A stretch of 64,000 nucleotides of DNA from Anthoceros angustus. Its lineage: Eukaryota; Streptophyta; Anthocerotopsida; Anthocerotales; Anthocerotaceae. A model generated the notes under the pieces. That model did no database searches. It was not told where the DNA came from and saw only the letters and a program-made list of their open reading frames with translations. Location of the stretch: contig MU008215.1 of NCBI GenBank assembly GCA_010909165.1, forward strand, positions 124,001-188,000, in the 5' to 3' direction. Position numbers and translations under genes: made by a program. This document shows positions 36,302-48,020 of this stretch, piece after piece. Every line of letters starts with the position of its first letter. Position 1 is the first letter of the stretch.

Positions 36302-37104
36302 GAGTTCTTGATCTGTGTCATCCTGTGGAGATTGGAGGGAAGTGAGCTTGACCCCAACACAACCAGGTGTGCTGACGGGCTTTGCATCTTGCAGGTTGAA
36401 GCGGCGAATGGTCTCGTTGATATACTTGGTGCAGTGAAGGACAAGAGTGTGGTTAGCTCTATCCCTAAGGAGTGAACCCCAAGAACAAAGGTGAGTTCTC
36501 CAATGTCCTTCATGTCATATCGCTTGTGCAGCATGGCCTTCACCCAATCCAGCAGATCCCTATTATTTGACGCGAGGATTGCGTCATCAGCATACAAAGC
36601 CAATATCACAAGATATCCTCCTTTGCAATATATGTAGACGTTGGCGTCTGTAGGGTTCTGGATGAAGCCAATGGACTTGAGGTACTTATCGATACACTTG
36701 TACCACTCTCGAGCACTTTGCTTGAGTCCATATAGGGTCTTCTTCAATTTGCACACCCAATCTGGATGTTCCGGATCGACAAAGCCCTCAGGCTGGTCCA
36801 TATAGATATCTTCCTCTAATTCTCCATAGAGGAAGGCTGTTGAGACATCCATTTGCTCCAGATCCCAGTCTCTAGCAGCTGCAAGGGCTAGGATCATCCT
36901 GATGGATTGTGTCTTGACGACATGGCTGAAAGTTTCGTTGAAGTCCACACCTGCTACTTGTGAGAAGCCGCGAGCAACAAGACGTGATTTGTAACGTGCT
37001 ATGTCCCCTTGTGCGTTCAGCTTATGTTTGAACACCCACTTGCAGCTCACCGTTTTCCTTCCAGCAGGTAAGGGGCAAAGTTCCCATGTTCCATTCTTCA
37101 TCAA
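36298..37104 (-). pseudogene. Copia reverse transcriptase of element D
   Basis: A well preserved RT: NGTWELCPLP, CKWVFKHKLN, YKSRLVARGFSQVAGVDF, DVSTAFLYGELEEDIYM, KTLYGLKQSAREWY, then LALYADDAILASNN. The catalytic box is YADD (36583-36594 on the plus strand) instead of the YVDD seen in the other three copies here. After FVLGV the frame shifts and about 60 codons are out of frame before RNase H. The two catalytic Asp residues are present. Confidence 0.93.
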
Positions 37105-37108
37105 GGAG

Positions 37109-37749
37109 TCATACTCGTCTTGAATTGATGGAAGCCAATGGTGTTTGTGTGCACCTTTTATAGCCTCCTTGTAGGTTTGAGGTCCACTGGGTGAGGTGTG
37201 CTAGTGGAGGAGGCTTCACATAGCCTAAAGGCATTGTGGGACCAAGTCCTCGACTCATAGGGTCCGGAGGTCCAGCTATCTCGAGATGGACGACCGCTTG
37301 ATATCTCCTTTCGTCAACAATAGGTTCAACCTGAATGGGAGCACCATCTGGTTCTGCATTGACAACATCATCGGTCAAGTCAAGAACTTGGTCATCCTGA
37401 TCAGCGTCTGCACCTGGTTCAGGGTCCTCATCAGAAAGAGGATCTGCTTCAAGTTGCTCAAGTATGTCTTGCTCAAGTGGCTGTTGCTCAGGAACATGAT
37501 CTGCTTCATGCTCTTCAACATCAGTAGGGTTAGCAGGTGGAACAATAATAGGTTGGGAGGGCTGCAACGTAGGTATCAATGGTACTATAGATGCTGGAAA
37601 TCCACCCCGAATCGCCACCGCCGAGAAGACACGATGATGAAAGATCTTGTGGGTACACGGAGGGGGAGTCATCAAAACCAAGGTCAGCAGTTGCAGGTGA
37701 ATCAGGTGCGGGTGGAGAAGAAGTAACGAACTCAGAATCCAAAGTAGAA
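37109..37749 (-). pseudogene. Integrase-RT linker of element D (downstream of E1)
   Basis: A Pro/Asp/Glu-rich low-complexity linker typical of copia polyproteins between integrase and RT. It begins at the AGAA target duplication of E1. Removing E1 and one AGAA places STLDSEF directly after LTTS of the integrase side in the same frame. Internal frameshifts are present. Confidence 0.85.
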
Positions 37750-37768
37750 AACACCATAATGTTCTTTC
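37750..37768 (+). repeat. Left terminal inverted repeat of E1
   Basis: AACACCATAATGTTCTTTC, identical to the reverse complement of 48021-48039. Preceded by the TSD copy AGAA at 37746-37749. Confidence 0.92.
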
Positions 37769-38766
37769 TGTCGTAATAAACAGGAAGCGGCGTTTTCCCA
37801 CTTTATACAAATAACCGGCGGCAACATGGGCACTCAAACCCTTCTTGGACTATTTGTTTGAAAGTAAGAGGGAAAAAAAGGGTGGCACATGTACTTGAAC
37901 ATGAGTTCATGACATGGGGTGGCCAAACAAAGGGATTTGTTGGAAGACTGAATGCAATTTTGCCTGCAAAACATGCCCATATTTAAGTCCATGTAGGCCG
38001 GGGGCTGCAGAGGGCCTGCTATGCTTTGTAATATGCAACTTTTACACGCATGGTGAGTGGTTTGGGAAATATATGGATATGCATGAAGTGTTGAGCACAG
38101 ACGGGCTTAAACAGTTTGTAACGTGGATGAGGTGTACGGCCTTGGTTGTATTCTCGCACACGCCAATGCAACATCAAGGCAGCCGGTTGTTTTTCCAATT
38201 TTATTGTGGCTGGTCGATAAGGCACAGTGGGCGCCGGCATGCCGCGCCCACCCCCCCGCACTGTACATAGATGAACTTCTATCCATTCCCATCTCGCGGT
38301 TAGCGATAGCAAGAAGCAACAATCGCATTTTACCGCCGAGTTCATGGGCATATTAATTAACCTCGGGCATTGGGACAAGACGACAAAGAGCATGTGGGTG
38401 ACACTTTCGTTGCGGTCCGTTTGTGCACGGTTTGAATTGATAACATCGTATTAATGAGCGGCAAGAATAAAGTAGGCGCTGCTCCATTAATAGGGTGAGT
38501 CCCATAGAGAACTATATAATTGTGAACATCTACTACTCAACATGCTCGCCTATTTTGCAAGGGCATGTTCTCGACTTTGGCCCTTTCAAACATCCGCGAC
38601 AATTTCACTCCTCGCCAGACTCAATTCCTTCATCCAATATAGGACCTCCGTCATCACTCGGTCGCTATCGTCCTCTCGTTGCGAAAAGGCGAGTTTTTCG
38701 CGAATGGCCTTCTTATCCAAGCATACAAGTGTTTCCTTCCATTCAAGTTGAATCCATAATAGAGGA
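37769..38766. other. Left untranslated region of E1
   Basis: About 1 kb between the TIR and the transposase C-terminus. Frames on both strands are short and I recognise no gene. Confidence 0.5.
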
Positions 38767-41700
38767 TTATAGTCTTGTCAACAAACAACCGTTGGATGTT
38801 CTTTGGTAATCCTCTTTTTCCCACCTGCTTCCCATGTCCCGTTCGTAAATCGTGCCCCCGAACAAAAAATTCTTCAACATATTTCCTTCAAACGCATCAG
38901 TGTGCTCAGTTCTGTACCAGTGGACCATAAGCGAAGGCTTCTCACAATCAAAGTCCACGCTGTCCACCTTCCCAATCCAAAAAACTCTGTTATGTGCGTC
39001 TCCTGCACATGGAGTAGCGATGAACATTCCTTTCCGTATCTCCTTGATATCCCCATTCATTTTTTCAATTTGTTGCTGTTGGCGACCAATATTCTGATAT
39101 GCCCCCAAATACATATCGCGTTGGGGTACCTCTCTGAGTAATGCTTCGTCAAGGACAACCTCTTCAGGGACTTGAAGAGGAGGCAAGTTCGCCCCTGCCT
39201 CCGCTCTATTGTACCATCTCCATGGTTTTTAGCACAAGAGCTATGTTGTTCTCCACAATAAGGGCGATTCCCTCTTGATCAATCCAAAACAACCTCCACC
39301 ACACTCTCTCTGCCGCCGTTATGTATGTGACAGTCCTCAAGTTCAATAACCCATTCTTCAAGTGCTTCACACCTTCTGATGGCGACAGACCACCATCCTG
39401 CCCCTTTTTGTCTTTCGCTTTCAAAGCCATAAGTGGAGCTGGACCAACTACAATGGTGGGAACGAAGTTCAAAAATTCTAAACCATCTTGATTCCCGGTG
39501 AAGTGGAATCGCTGCTGCGAACAGAATGCCAGCCTTGCGGCTCTTCCGTGTGATTTTGAACGATGTTGGAAGGAAAGGTTGTTCTGTTTCACGCCTTGTA
39601 TGCATATCCTCTTGCTCCTTTCTGATCGCATACATATGAACGAAAGTCCGCTACTCGTTATAATCTTCACTTCCGGTTTTGGAGTGAATGTCGCCAATGT
39701 CCTGTATCTGTAAAAGCCTCTTTGTGTCTCAAGCTTGAGAAACAAGAAAACATTTGATCTACGATCATGTGTGTGACCAACGAAGGAAACCAACCTTGAC
39801 TTTCACAAACACTTGAAGGTCAACGAGCATATTTAGGTATGCGAATAACAACTGATTTTTGTTCTCCGGCATGTATTGTCAAGTCGAGATAAAGCACTTT
39901 GGAAGCACCCTTCATATGAAAATATGACATCTTGAATTATGTTGATAGTTAGATTCGCGTCATTCCAAATTGGCATAATGCAAATACGCCTCGCCTTGAA
40001 AGTGTAATTATGCACCATACACACTACATGAACATTAATAAGTGAACTATCCGCTAAATCTTTTGGGTATCGAATAAAATGGGGCAGCTTTCCTTCTTTT
40101 GGTCCATACCGCCGATAGCGAAGCATGTACTTGTGAGGTTGAGCATAACTTTTAGAGCGATGCTTTGCGCTTTGTCCCTCTGCTCAGACGTAGTCGATGA
40201 GACGCCGATGCCCCTTCATATACCTCACCGAAAATATGCACATGTCAAAACAAGGAGTATTGCACAATCTCCACCACATTTGACCACAAAACTCCTACAT
40301 GAGTACGGGCACACCGAGCTACACCGCATGCAAGGACTAAGGCAGGATGGGATGTATGGCGACCATGTATTGCGCATCATGCACTATACCCATGGGGAAC
40401 AATATATGCCCATAGGCGCCGGCATGCGGCGCCGACATATATTGCCGGCATAGGTCGGGTCATGCGGTGCTGCAAACCGATGTATGGCATAGGCGCGGCA
40501 TGCCGGCCCGTGCAACCATTACGGACATAGGTCGGGTCATGATGCCCGCAAAAACCGTGGTATGAACATAGGCGCGTATGCGTCGCGTATGTAATAGGAG
40601 CAAAGACTCATGCCTGCCCCCGCTAGCTAGACATAGGCGCCGCATGCCGCCTCCGCACCGAGCTATGTACATAGGCGCGGCATGCCGCCTCCGCACCGAG
40701 CTATGGGCATAGGCGCCGCATGCCGGCGCCCGCACCGAGCTATGTACATAGGCGCGGCATGCGCGCCTATGTAACCAGAGCTCAGGCCATGCGCCTATGT
40801 AACCATATCTATGGGCATAGGCGCCGCATGCCTTTGTAACCGAGAGCTATGGTTACATAGGCACCGCATGCCGCCTTCCTCCAAACATCATGCACGCATG
40901 CCACCATGACGCCTACCACCGCCATTGTAAGCACGATGGTGCCGGCATGCGCCACATGTTATCAACCGTCTTTGTGGGCATGACGCATAAACCGATTGGA
41001 TAAACGGTCCCTACCATGCGGCAACATGTCAACGAACGATTCAATTTCCCGGCTTGATTCGCCTTGTGATTAAAGGAACAAACCTTGATCCGCCTTGCCG
41101 ATGTGTTGCGAATAGTGCGCTTGAGGCCCTCGCAGAGAACAAGTAGAAAACTTTGATTTTGGTATCCGGACCTTGGAAAGTTGTTTCTCCAGGTTAAGAA
41201 ATACGCATAGGAGACGAACTTCATGGAGGACCGTGCCATATCCCTGATCGGGCCCATATTTCCAACTTGGAAAATGTATCGGGCATGTGAAAACATCGAC
41301 GCTCTTTCGACATGAATTGAAAAGTGGAATCCATCCATGCCAGCTCTCACCATGCGACGAGGGTTGCCGAGGATCTGGCCTCGCTCCCCATGGAGCATTG
41401 CACAATACTCTGGCCTTCAACTCCTCGTACCGCTCGGAGCCTATGCAGTAAACTCTCCGGAATGCTTGCAAACAACACCGAATGCGCCCAGTTCCCATGA
41501 TATGTGTGATGACCTTCTCCTTAGGTTTCGCCGCGACGTCCACATCCACTAGTGACTGCAAAAACGCTTCTTGCTCCGCCCTCCCCATCCTCAGATAACG
41601 ATAGCGCTGCTCTTGCAAGTTTGCCTTGCACAGAGTTTGCACACGAGCTTGTTGCGATGGTTTCAAAGTCCATCACTACCTCGCTATCGCTTTTGGACAA

Positions 41701-42210
41701 TGGAACCCCACATGCCCGCCTTTTGAATCACCGAATCCACACATCGCTCGCTACAAATGTTTCACTCGGTGGCTTGGGGTGGAAAGAGCATCTCTCATTA
41801 CCCATCCCTTCGCCGATCCGGTTCGGCAATCGGTGATTCATCGCGAGGTTGAGCCACCTCGCTTTCATCCGCTGCAAACAAACCGGCGCAATGTCGGCGA
41901 TCGATTTGTCCTCTTCCTCCATGCCTCGAACTTCCGGACTCCGCTCCATAGCCGCAGAGGTTCACGTTTCTTGGAGTGTGGGGAACACACCGAGGAAGTC
42001 TTGGTGATGTTTGCGTCGCCTCCTCCACCTTCCCGTAGAAGTCATCTCAACAGATTCAAGCAAGCATCCACATGGTTTGTCTACAATTCCAGTTCCTATG
42101 AAGTGCGCTTGAGTGTAGACGGAGAGGACAAACACACCATCGATGGTCCACATTGCAGGGGTTTGCGGTGTCGCAGATACAAACTTGACACACCCTCGGC
42201 ACCCGTTCAA
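38767..42210 (-). pseudogene. Transposase-like gene of E1 (MDQ / LDNT / VGHTH type, probably DUF7869 group)
   Basis: Minus-strand fragments in several frames line up as one gene. An N-terminal helical part has the RYRYLRMGRAEQEAFLQSL block. A VITHIMGTGRIRCCLQAFRR segment follows, matching the conserved Cys-Phe helix of the family. Then come an FxxxWRNNFPKVRIPKS-like region and a GGMDQKK...KLPHFIRYPKDL block (about 40050-40110), LDNTCR with a damaged ENKN (about 39880), VGHTHD (about 39770) and a C-terminal FWIGKVDSVDF...LMVHWYR fold (about 38940-39010). MDQ, LDN and VGHTHxD supply regularly spaced Asp residues expected of an RNase H-like transposase; that catalytic role is inferred. A GC-rich 38-bp repeat array sits between the FxxxW and MDQ parts and may be an intron. 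E2 carries the same blocks on the plus strand at 63060-64000. Confidence 0.75.
40385..40890. repeat. 38-bp tandem repeat array with GCATGC-centred palindromes, inside E1 transposase
   Basis: The best units start CATAGGCG at 40632, 40670, 40708 and 40747 (period 38-39) and read roughly CATAGGCGCGGCATGCCGCC then TCCGCACCGAGCTATGTA. More degenerate copies extend on both sides. Each unit contains a hairpin-forming palindrome around GCATGC. The array interrupts the transposase between conserved blocks and does not code for them. Confidence 0.88.
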
Positions 42211-44454
42211 GCGGGTATTGCGTTTCCTCTTCCGAGTAGCATCAAAGTCCCTCCGAATTGCGACACGATCGCCTCGCCCCTACAAAATCCGGTGGAAGCC
42301 GATTGTCAGCTCTGGAGGAACATTTGAAAGCCTATACAATTGCAAACCGCTGGAACAGCGATCACCTCAAACGCTTCAGAGCTGTGAGTTAAGTGTAACA
42401 TCGTGGTGCACTCAGAACTCAGAGGTCACACTAGTCTCCAACCCGACTACCGTTCACCTTTAGAGTCGGTGTGACATATGTAGAGTCTTAGCTTGAAGAG
42501 CTGGCAGACGAAGGCGGCGGTGACAAATGCGATGCATGCACCACTTAAATGCTCAGCAACGGAAATCTTTGAACTCATTGGAGAGTAACCGCGCCGCCTT
42601 TCCCCAACGACATGCGCCACCGCATGAAACCGGATTTGAAACAAGGAATCGATTTAAATGAAGGTAAATGCATGGATTTTACCAATCCGCCAAACGATTG
42701 AGACCGGGCAACTCATATGGTAATCGCGGCTCAAACAGGGGTTTATGTTCCCAAGTGCTCGACGCCGCTGTGAAACACCTTCAGCGGCCTCGCTTCGCTT
42801 TGAACGTCGCAGCAGCGGCAAAGAGTCGAATTGGGAGCGCCACCGCCAATTCCTTCATCGCTTTTGCGCGCCGGTGTAGTAGGTGCGCACCGCCTTGCCT
42901 ATTCCTTTCCACTACGCCGGTCTACATGCACAATTCCACTTTATCTAACCCGCCCGCTTTCCACCGCCGTATGCTGGTATCATGGCATCGGGAGGAAGTT
43001 GCGAGCAAGAAGGACATGGCGACGACTTGACCGCCAGCGCGGCCCCAAGGCGTAAGAAAGGGAAGAAGAAGTCGACAAGGCGAGGATGCAGCCTGTGGCA
43101 TCGGGTCCGCCGGTGGAGAAACACCATAGGGCATCGAAAACCGCTGCAATTCCACAAAAGCAAGCACGACAAAGTCCGGAGCGGCGGGGCGGTGGCGGTG
43201 GATCAAAAGGCGGAAGAAAGGGCAACCAGAGCATCACGCTTATAACTGGAGGAAACCATGCGTTGAGGAGATGACCAATTCTCATGATGCAATTGTTTGC
43301 CTCGACAAGGAGTGGTTTCTTCAGCAGGAAGCCGAAAATTTGGATGATGCTGAGCGGTGGACACCGCTCTTGAAATTGTGGGTAACAGGATATGGACCAG
43401 CGAAGCCTAATCAGAGAGCAAGAGTCGGATGGGTTGTCTGGGCTACCTTGGACATGTCGAACGGGACCCGGAGTTTGAGATGTTGTTGACAACTAAGCCA
43501 CAGCAATTAGATGAAATACGACCGGTTCCTGATGAGTTCAAGGTTTTCACGGTGGCGCTCGGAATGTTCAAGGTGAATAAGTGCACACCAGAGGTGTTGG
43601 TGACCGCATTTCGCGAGAGTATGAACAACCCACAAGTAAGTATTCGTGATCCGATTTAATTGCTGCACCTCCTCCGGTCCTTTCTCGCTCAAGGTGTGAT
43701 TCCCGAACTTTGGCAATTGTGCAGCCGAGGGCTTTCTACAAGCAATGTGTTGTTTCATCACGCACGCTTATTGACCACGGAGAGAAAAGCATGCGGGCGA
43801 GAGCTACCGAATTATGGGAAACGATGCAGGTAGCTCGGAAGATGAAGAACTAGGACCAAGAAGCATGACAAACCCTGGAAGGGCGGTCGGATGACGAAGA
43901 GGGAAAAATATGGAATCGATGCAGGACAAGACAAGGAAGTCAAGAAAACCAAGAATTTGCTATGCCTGGAGCATATGTGGCCTTGCTCATCTGCATATGA
44001 CCCTCAGCTGGAGGACGCCGCATGCCGTCCTCCCCTCGCCTGAGTGTCCCGCCCCGCCAACCCCACATGCTGGCACGTTTATGTCTGTGGAACGTGGAGG
44101 GGACGAGGCAGGACGCCGGCATGCCGGCGTCCTCCCTTCATCATCCCAGGGCCGGCGGCACCCGTCCACAATGGTTGGAGCTGTCCGCGCCGATGATGTA
44201 GGTGACAGGGCTTTGGGGGGACCAAGCACTGGAAGACCGCCTACAGGGAAAACAAGGGGCAGTGGGCCTGGACAGTCATCGAGAAGGAGATCCCCAAGCC
44301 GAATGGAAGAGGAAGACAGACCTTCCGGGAACGAGCTTATCATCGCGGATGTGAACAGGGCCGGTGGGAAGAGGAAAGGAAACATAGAAGCGGATGGCGG
44401 AAACCGAGTCAATCGCAGGATGATGTAGATGTTTCACGGAAAAGGTGAAAAGGA
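42211..44454 (+). other. Intergenic region and 5' part of the E1 methyltransferase gene, poorly resolved
   Basis: This includes the divergent start region between the two E1 genes. Coding-looking plus-strand pieces occur at 43271-43489 (contains KEWFLQQEAENLDDAERW) and, in another frame, 43429-43659 (contains DEFKVFTVALGMFKVNK). The two overlap and read on into each other after a frameshift. A Gly/Arg/Ser-rich low-complexity stretch follows at 44060-44428. I recognise no family; these may be the N-terminal exons of the ParB/methylase protein. Confidence 0.4.
44110..44133. repeat. 24-bp perfect GC-rich palindrome in E1
   Basis: AGGACGCCGGCA followed by its exact complement TGCCGGCGTCCT. A partial version (GGACGCCGCATGCCGTCC) lies at about 44014-44031. 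Both share the GCATGC centre of the 40.4-40.9 kb array. Confidence 0.95.
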
Positions 44455-46507
44455 ATTTAGCTCCTCCCAGGAAGATGACATACCCACAGTTCATCTTTCA
44501 ACGGATGAGGAGAGGCGGCATCTTCTTTTCACGATGAGGACTATCTAACCAAAGATTCGGATGCAGCAGATGCAAAGAAGGTTGTGCCCGAAACTGTTAG
44601 TGAAGCTGGAGAATCTCAGCCCGCCTGCACCTCACTCCGGATGCATATAAGGCGGGTGGATGAGGCATGGTCCAATTACTTGGCCCGCGTTATTGGAAAG
44701 GGACGAGTGGAAGAGGGCGACCGCTCGTATATGATTGACCCAAAGGAGTGATGATCCGAAGACTTGGGTGGAAGAAATGTATGTAAGAAGTATGTAATGG
44801 GCGTTTTGGGAGGCAATCACACATTTGTGCTATGCAACATCCGGACATTTCGCTGTCAAAGAGCGATTCAAGTGGATAGAGGCTCATGTATATTGTGGGC
44901 TTACTTTACAAGAGATGAGGGTACTGGCAACATATCACAACACAATGTCGGATAAACGCCGAAGATGTCTTTCATTGAGCAAGTTAGATACCTAAGGGAT
45001 GAACTCATTGCGGCAGATGGCGTGCATACAACAATGACTTGAAGTTCAACTTATACAAGGTTCGGGACCGATCAAGACGATGAGGACGAGAAGATGATGC
45101 ATACAAATGTAAAAAGTCACAATGTAACGCACATCTTGTGCATGCCGGAAGGGAAAGTCCGGACCAATGTTGACAAGATCTTCTCAAGTGGGAGGCTTGT
45201 GAATTGCACGAGCAAAAAAACATGTGGCGGTATGAGCAAGAAAAGCAAAGGGAAGCGCAAAGGCAATCAAGACATGAAGCGAAGAAGGGGTGTTTGTGAA
45301 ACCAAAGGAGATGCAGACGGCCCGGGCGTTGCTTTCAAGGCATTCCAACAGCGAGCGGGCAGCAAATGCTCATCAAATCAAAAGTGGTCACCGGTCTCAT
45401 CGATTTGAAGGAATGTCGGATGAGATTATTTTGCGGAAAAAGTTGCATTGGGACCCGCCTTGGTGGCGGCGGCGCCGGTGATGCGGGGCGCCTGCCTGGA
45501 GGGAGGATGGAGGCGCGCATGCCCATCCCTCCTCTCCCCTCCATAAGGCCGGAAGGCCGGTGGCATCTTCCGGATTCAAGTATGAAGGTCTAATGCTAAT
45601 ATTGGTTTCCTTCATGCCGCAGCAATGTATGATTGACCCAAAGGTGTGATGATCCGAAGACTTGGGTGGAAGAAATTCAGAAGTATGTAATGGGCGTTTT
45701 GGGAGGCAATCACACATTTGCTGCTATGCAACATCGCGGACATTTCGCTGTCAAAGAGCGATTCAAGTGGATAGAGGCTCATGTATATTGTGGGCTTACT
45801 TTACAAGAGATGAGGTCGTACGGATCACAACACAATGTCGGATAAGCGGAAGATGTCTTTCATTGAGCAAGTTAGATACCTAAGGGATGAAGCCTCATTG
45901 CGGCGAGATGGCGTGCATATGTCAATGACTTGGAAGTTCAACTTATACAAGGTTCGGGACCGATCAAGGCGATGAGGGACGAAGATGATGCATACAAAGC
46001 GAACAAAGTCGACAGCACATCTTGTGCATAGCGAAGCGGAAGGAAAGTCTGGACCAATGTTGACAAGATCTTCTCAAGTGGGAGGCTTGTGAATTGCACG
46101 AGCAAAAAAACATGTGGCGGGTGGTATGAGCAAGAAAAGCAAAGGAAGCGCAAAACAGACATGAAGCGAAGAAGGGGTGTTTGTGAAACCAAAGGAGATG
46201 CGAGGCGACGTTGCTTTCAAGGCATTCCAACAGCGGCGGCAGCAAATGCTCATCGATTGCAAGCGAAAAAGTGGTCACCGGTCTCATCGATTTGAAGGAA
46301 TGTCGGATGAGATTATTTTGCGGAAAAAGTTGCATTGGGACCGCTTCTTGGTGGCGGGCGCGGCATGCAGCTTCGCCTTGGAGGAGAGGATGGAGGCGCG
46401 CATGCGCGCCCCTCCCTCTCCCCTCCATAAGGCCGGAAGGCCGGTGGCATCTTGATTCAAATGAAGGCCGTCTAATGCTAATATTGGTTTCCTTCATGCT
46501 GCGCAAG
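44455..46507 (+). pseudogene. ParB-like segment of the E1 methyltransferase gene, tandemly duplicated
   Basis: An 898-bp unit (44731-45628) is repeated at 45629-46507. Each encodes, with frameshifts, MIDPK...PKTWVEE..KYVMGVLGGNHTF, then a KERFKWIEAHVYC helix, a DKRxxMSFIEQVRYLRDE block and a basic Lys/Arg/Gln-rich tail. GGNHTxxAM resembles the G-(N/H)-R-x-x-A box of ParB/Srx-type nuclease folds, which in phages and plasmids are often fused or adjacent to DNA methylases; that comparison is from memory and tentative. Upstream lies a Glu/Asp/Ser-rich acidic stretch. The gene continues into the methylase domain at 46580. E2 has matching GG...A, FQWLEAMY and DKRKKLGFIEQV blocks. Confidence 0.55.
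44731..46507 (+). repeat. Tandem duplication (898- and 879-bp units) in E1
   Basis: Units 44731-45628 and 45629-46507 begin ATGATTGACCCAAAGG or the equivalent and end CTAATGCTAATATTGGTTTCCTTCATGC. They differ mostly by small indels. Each ends with a GGAGGCGCGCATGC-type palindromic GC-rich insert. Confidence 0.92.
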
Positions 46508-46579
46508 GATATTGAGGTGTTAACGGCGTGCCCAAAATTTTCAACAATTCATTTATGAGGTGAACACATGGAAGGGCTT

Positions 46580-47459
46580 AGAGGATGAGCAAAGACAACT
46601 AGCCGACCAAGACATAGAGGATGGACTCCTTCAATTCACCGCTCCACATTCGAGAAAAGGTGCAATATCGTACATGGAGAGATATCCTCGACATGCGAGT
46701 ACGTGAGGAAGAGAAGGTACTCTTTGTTTGTGATGGATGTACCGTGGTTTCGAGAAAAGGCCCAAGGACTGACGCTTTGATATTTGGCAAGTGGGAAATG
46801 TTTTGCACTCCTTCCATGACGAATGAATGTGATCGATCGGATGATAATCATGCATGGTGTTGAAGATGCCCATTTGGTGAGAGAGGCTATGAAGTGGTGC
46901 GGAAGGGGACTCATTTCGCTTGTCCGGGACAAGACAAACGTAAACAATGACAAAGGTGGGTCGACATCTTGAGTATGTGACAAGAGGATGGGGTTTGAGG
47001 AAGACAAGTGACTTGCAACGGGCAGTCATGTTACCGAATGCTTTGCAGGGCACATTTAACAATGGAAGATCGGTGATTGGCCACGATACTGTGGTGAAGA
47101 AATTGTTATATCATTCACTCGACAAACTTGTCGTCTGCCCCTACCAAAGGCCTTTGGGGTTAATGATGAAGCTCATCAAGACATTCTCCAAAGAAGGCGA
47201 CTGGATAGTGGATGCTTGTTCAGGGAGTGGGACATCTTTGATGGCTGCTTTGTTGTCTGGCCGCCATTGTATTTCTATTGAGGCTGACAAGAGGTGTGCA
47301 GAGTTCATTCCGCAGCGAGTGCATGGATATGAAGTATTGCTAGATGCAGAAGAGGAGCTCACCCATGAGCCGCACCGCCGAGGAATATCTCGCCTGGGCC
47401 AAGGAGGTTTATGGAGTGAAAAGAAATTGGAAAGGCTCGACAGCCTCTTGTCGCTGTGA
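46580..47459 (+). pseudogene. DNA methyltransferase-like domain of E1 (N6-adenine/N4-cytosine type, permuted)
   Basis: Order of blocks: RDILDMRV..EEKVLFVCD (position of catalytic motif IV, normally DPPY; here the bases after CD are damaged, about 46680-46740). Next a IIMHGVED...REAMKWCGRGL helix region (about 46840-46910, other frame). In the final frame (46947-47459) come DKLVVCPYQRP, MMKLIKTFSKEGDW and the SAM-binding motif I DACSGSGTSLMAA, followed by SGRHCISIEADKR, whose acidic Glu would bind SAM ribose. Motif I after motif IV is the permuted order of the PF01555-type (beta class) bacterial and phage enzymes, which methylate adenine N6 or cytosine N4. It is unlike eukaryotic DNMT (C5) genes. 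Frame breaks make it a pseudogene as read. Confidence 0.75.
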
Positions 47460-48020
47460 GAATGAAAGAACATCTGGAGACCTTTTGGATGAGGGTCAAC
47501 AAACACTAGACACAAAGATGGCACTGCCGGGTTGATGGGATAGAGGAAGATGATGCAGAGGCAATGAAGGCGATGACACTCAAGACCCGATGATAGTCGC
47601 CTTAGAAACATTACCGTCCCCGATGGTATCCGGCATGTGTGTAGCGTAATCCTGTGTTGATCCCAACCAGACACATGTAATGCCCCGTAAACCTAGCACG
47701 CTATCGGTTTGACCATGAGTTTTATGTGCAAGGCCAGTATGCAAGATCCTACTATGGGTTTAGGGTAATGACTTGAACGGCTTGCTTTTAATAAATGTTT
47801 AGGTTTTCTTACAAATTTACTGATGGTGAAGGCCAAAAACCAAGAAAGTATTTCTATAGGTCCATTAAAAAAACAGATCTTGTAAACTAGGCTTTATTGA
47901 GTCTTGCATGCATAGTGCGGTCCACAAGCTCGCTGGCTTACTTTAGAGCCGAATTAGTAAGGGGACAAGAAAGAGGAACCGGCGGCAATCGTTTTGGAAC
48001 CGGCGTTCATTATTCCGATG
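47460..48020. other. Right untranslated region of E1
   Basis: No coding signal was recognised between the methyltransferase end and the right TIR. Confidence 0.5.

Noticed and set aside
40385-40890. CRISPR-like array
   Set aside because: Period 38 bp with no unique spacers; it is a plain tandem repeat with internal palindromes inside a transposase gene.
41626-42327. 233-codon plus-strand frame in E1
   Set aside because: It overlaps minus-strand transposase N-terminal sequence and looks like an antisense shadow; the peptide has no conserved block shared with E2.
44455-47459. Bacterial or phage contamination because of ParB-like and methylase motifs
   Set aside because: The genes are bracketed by TIRs and a TSD inside a copia retrotransposon, and a second copy occurs in the same eukaryotic context.
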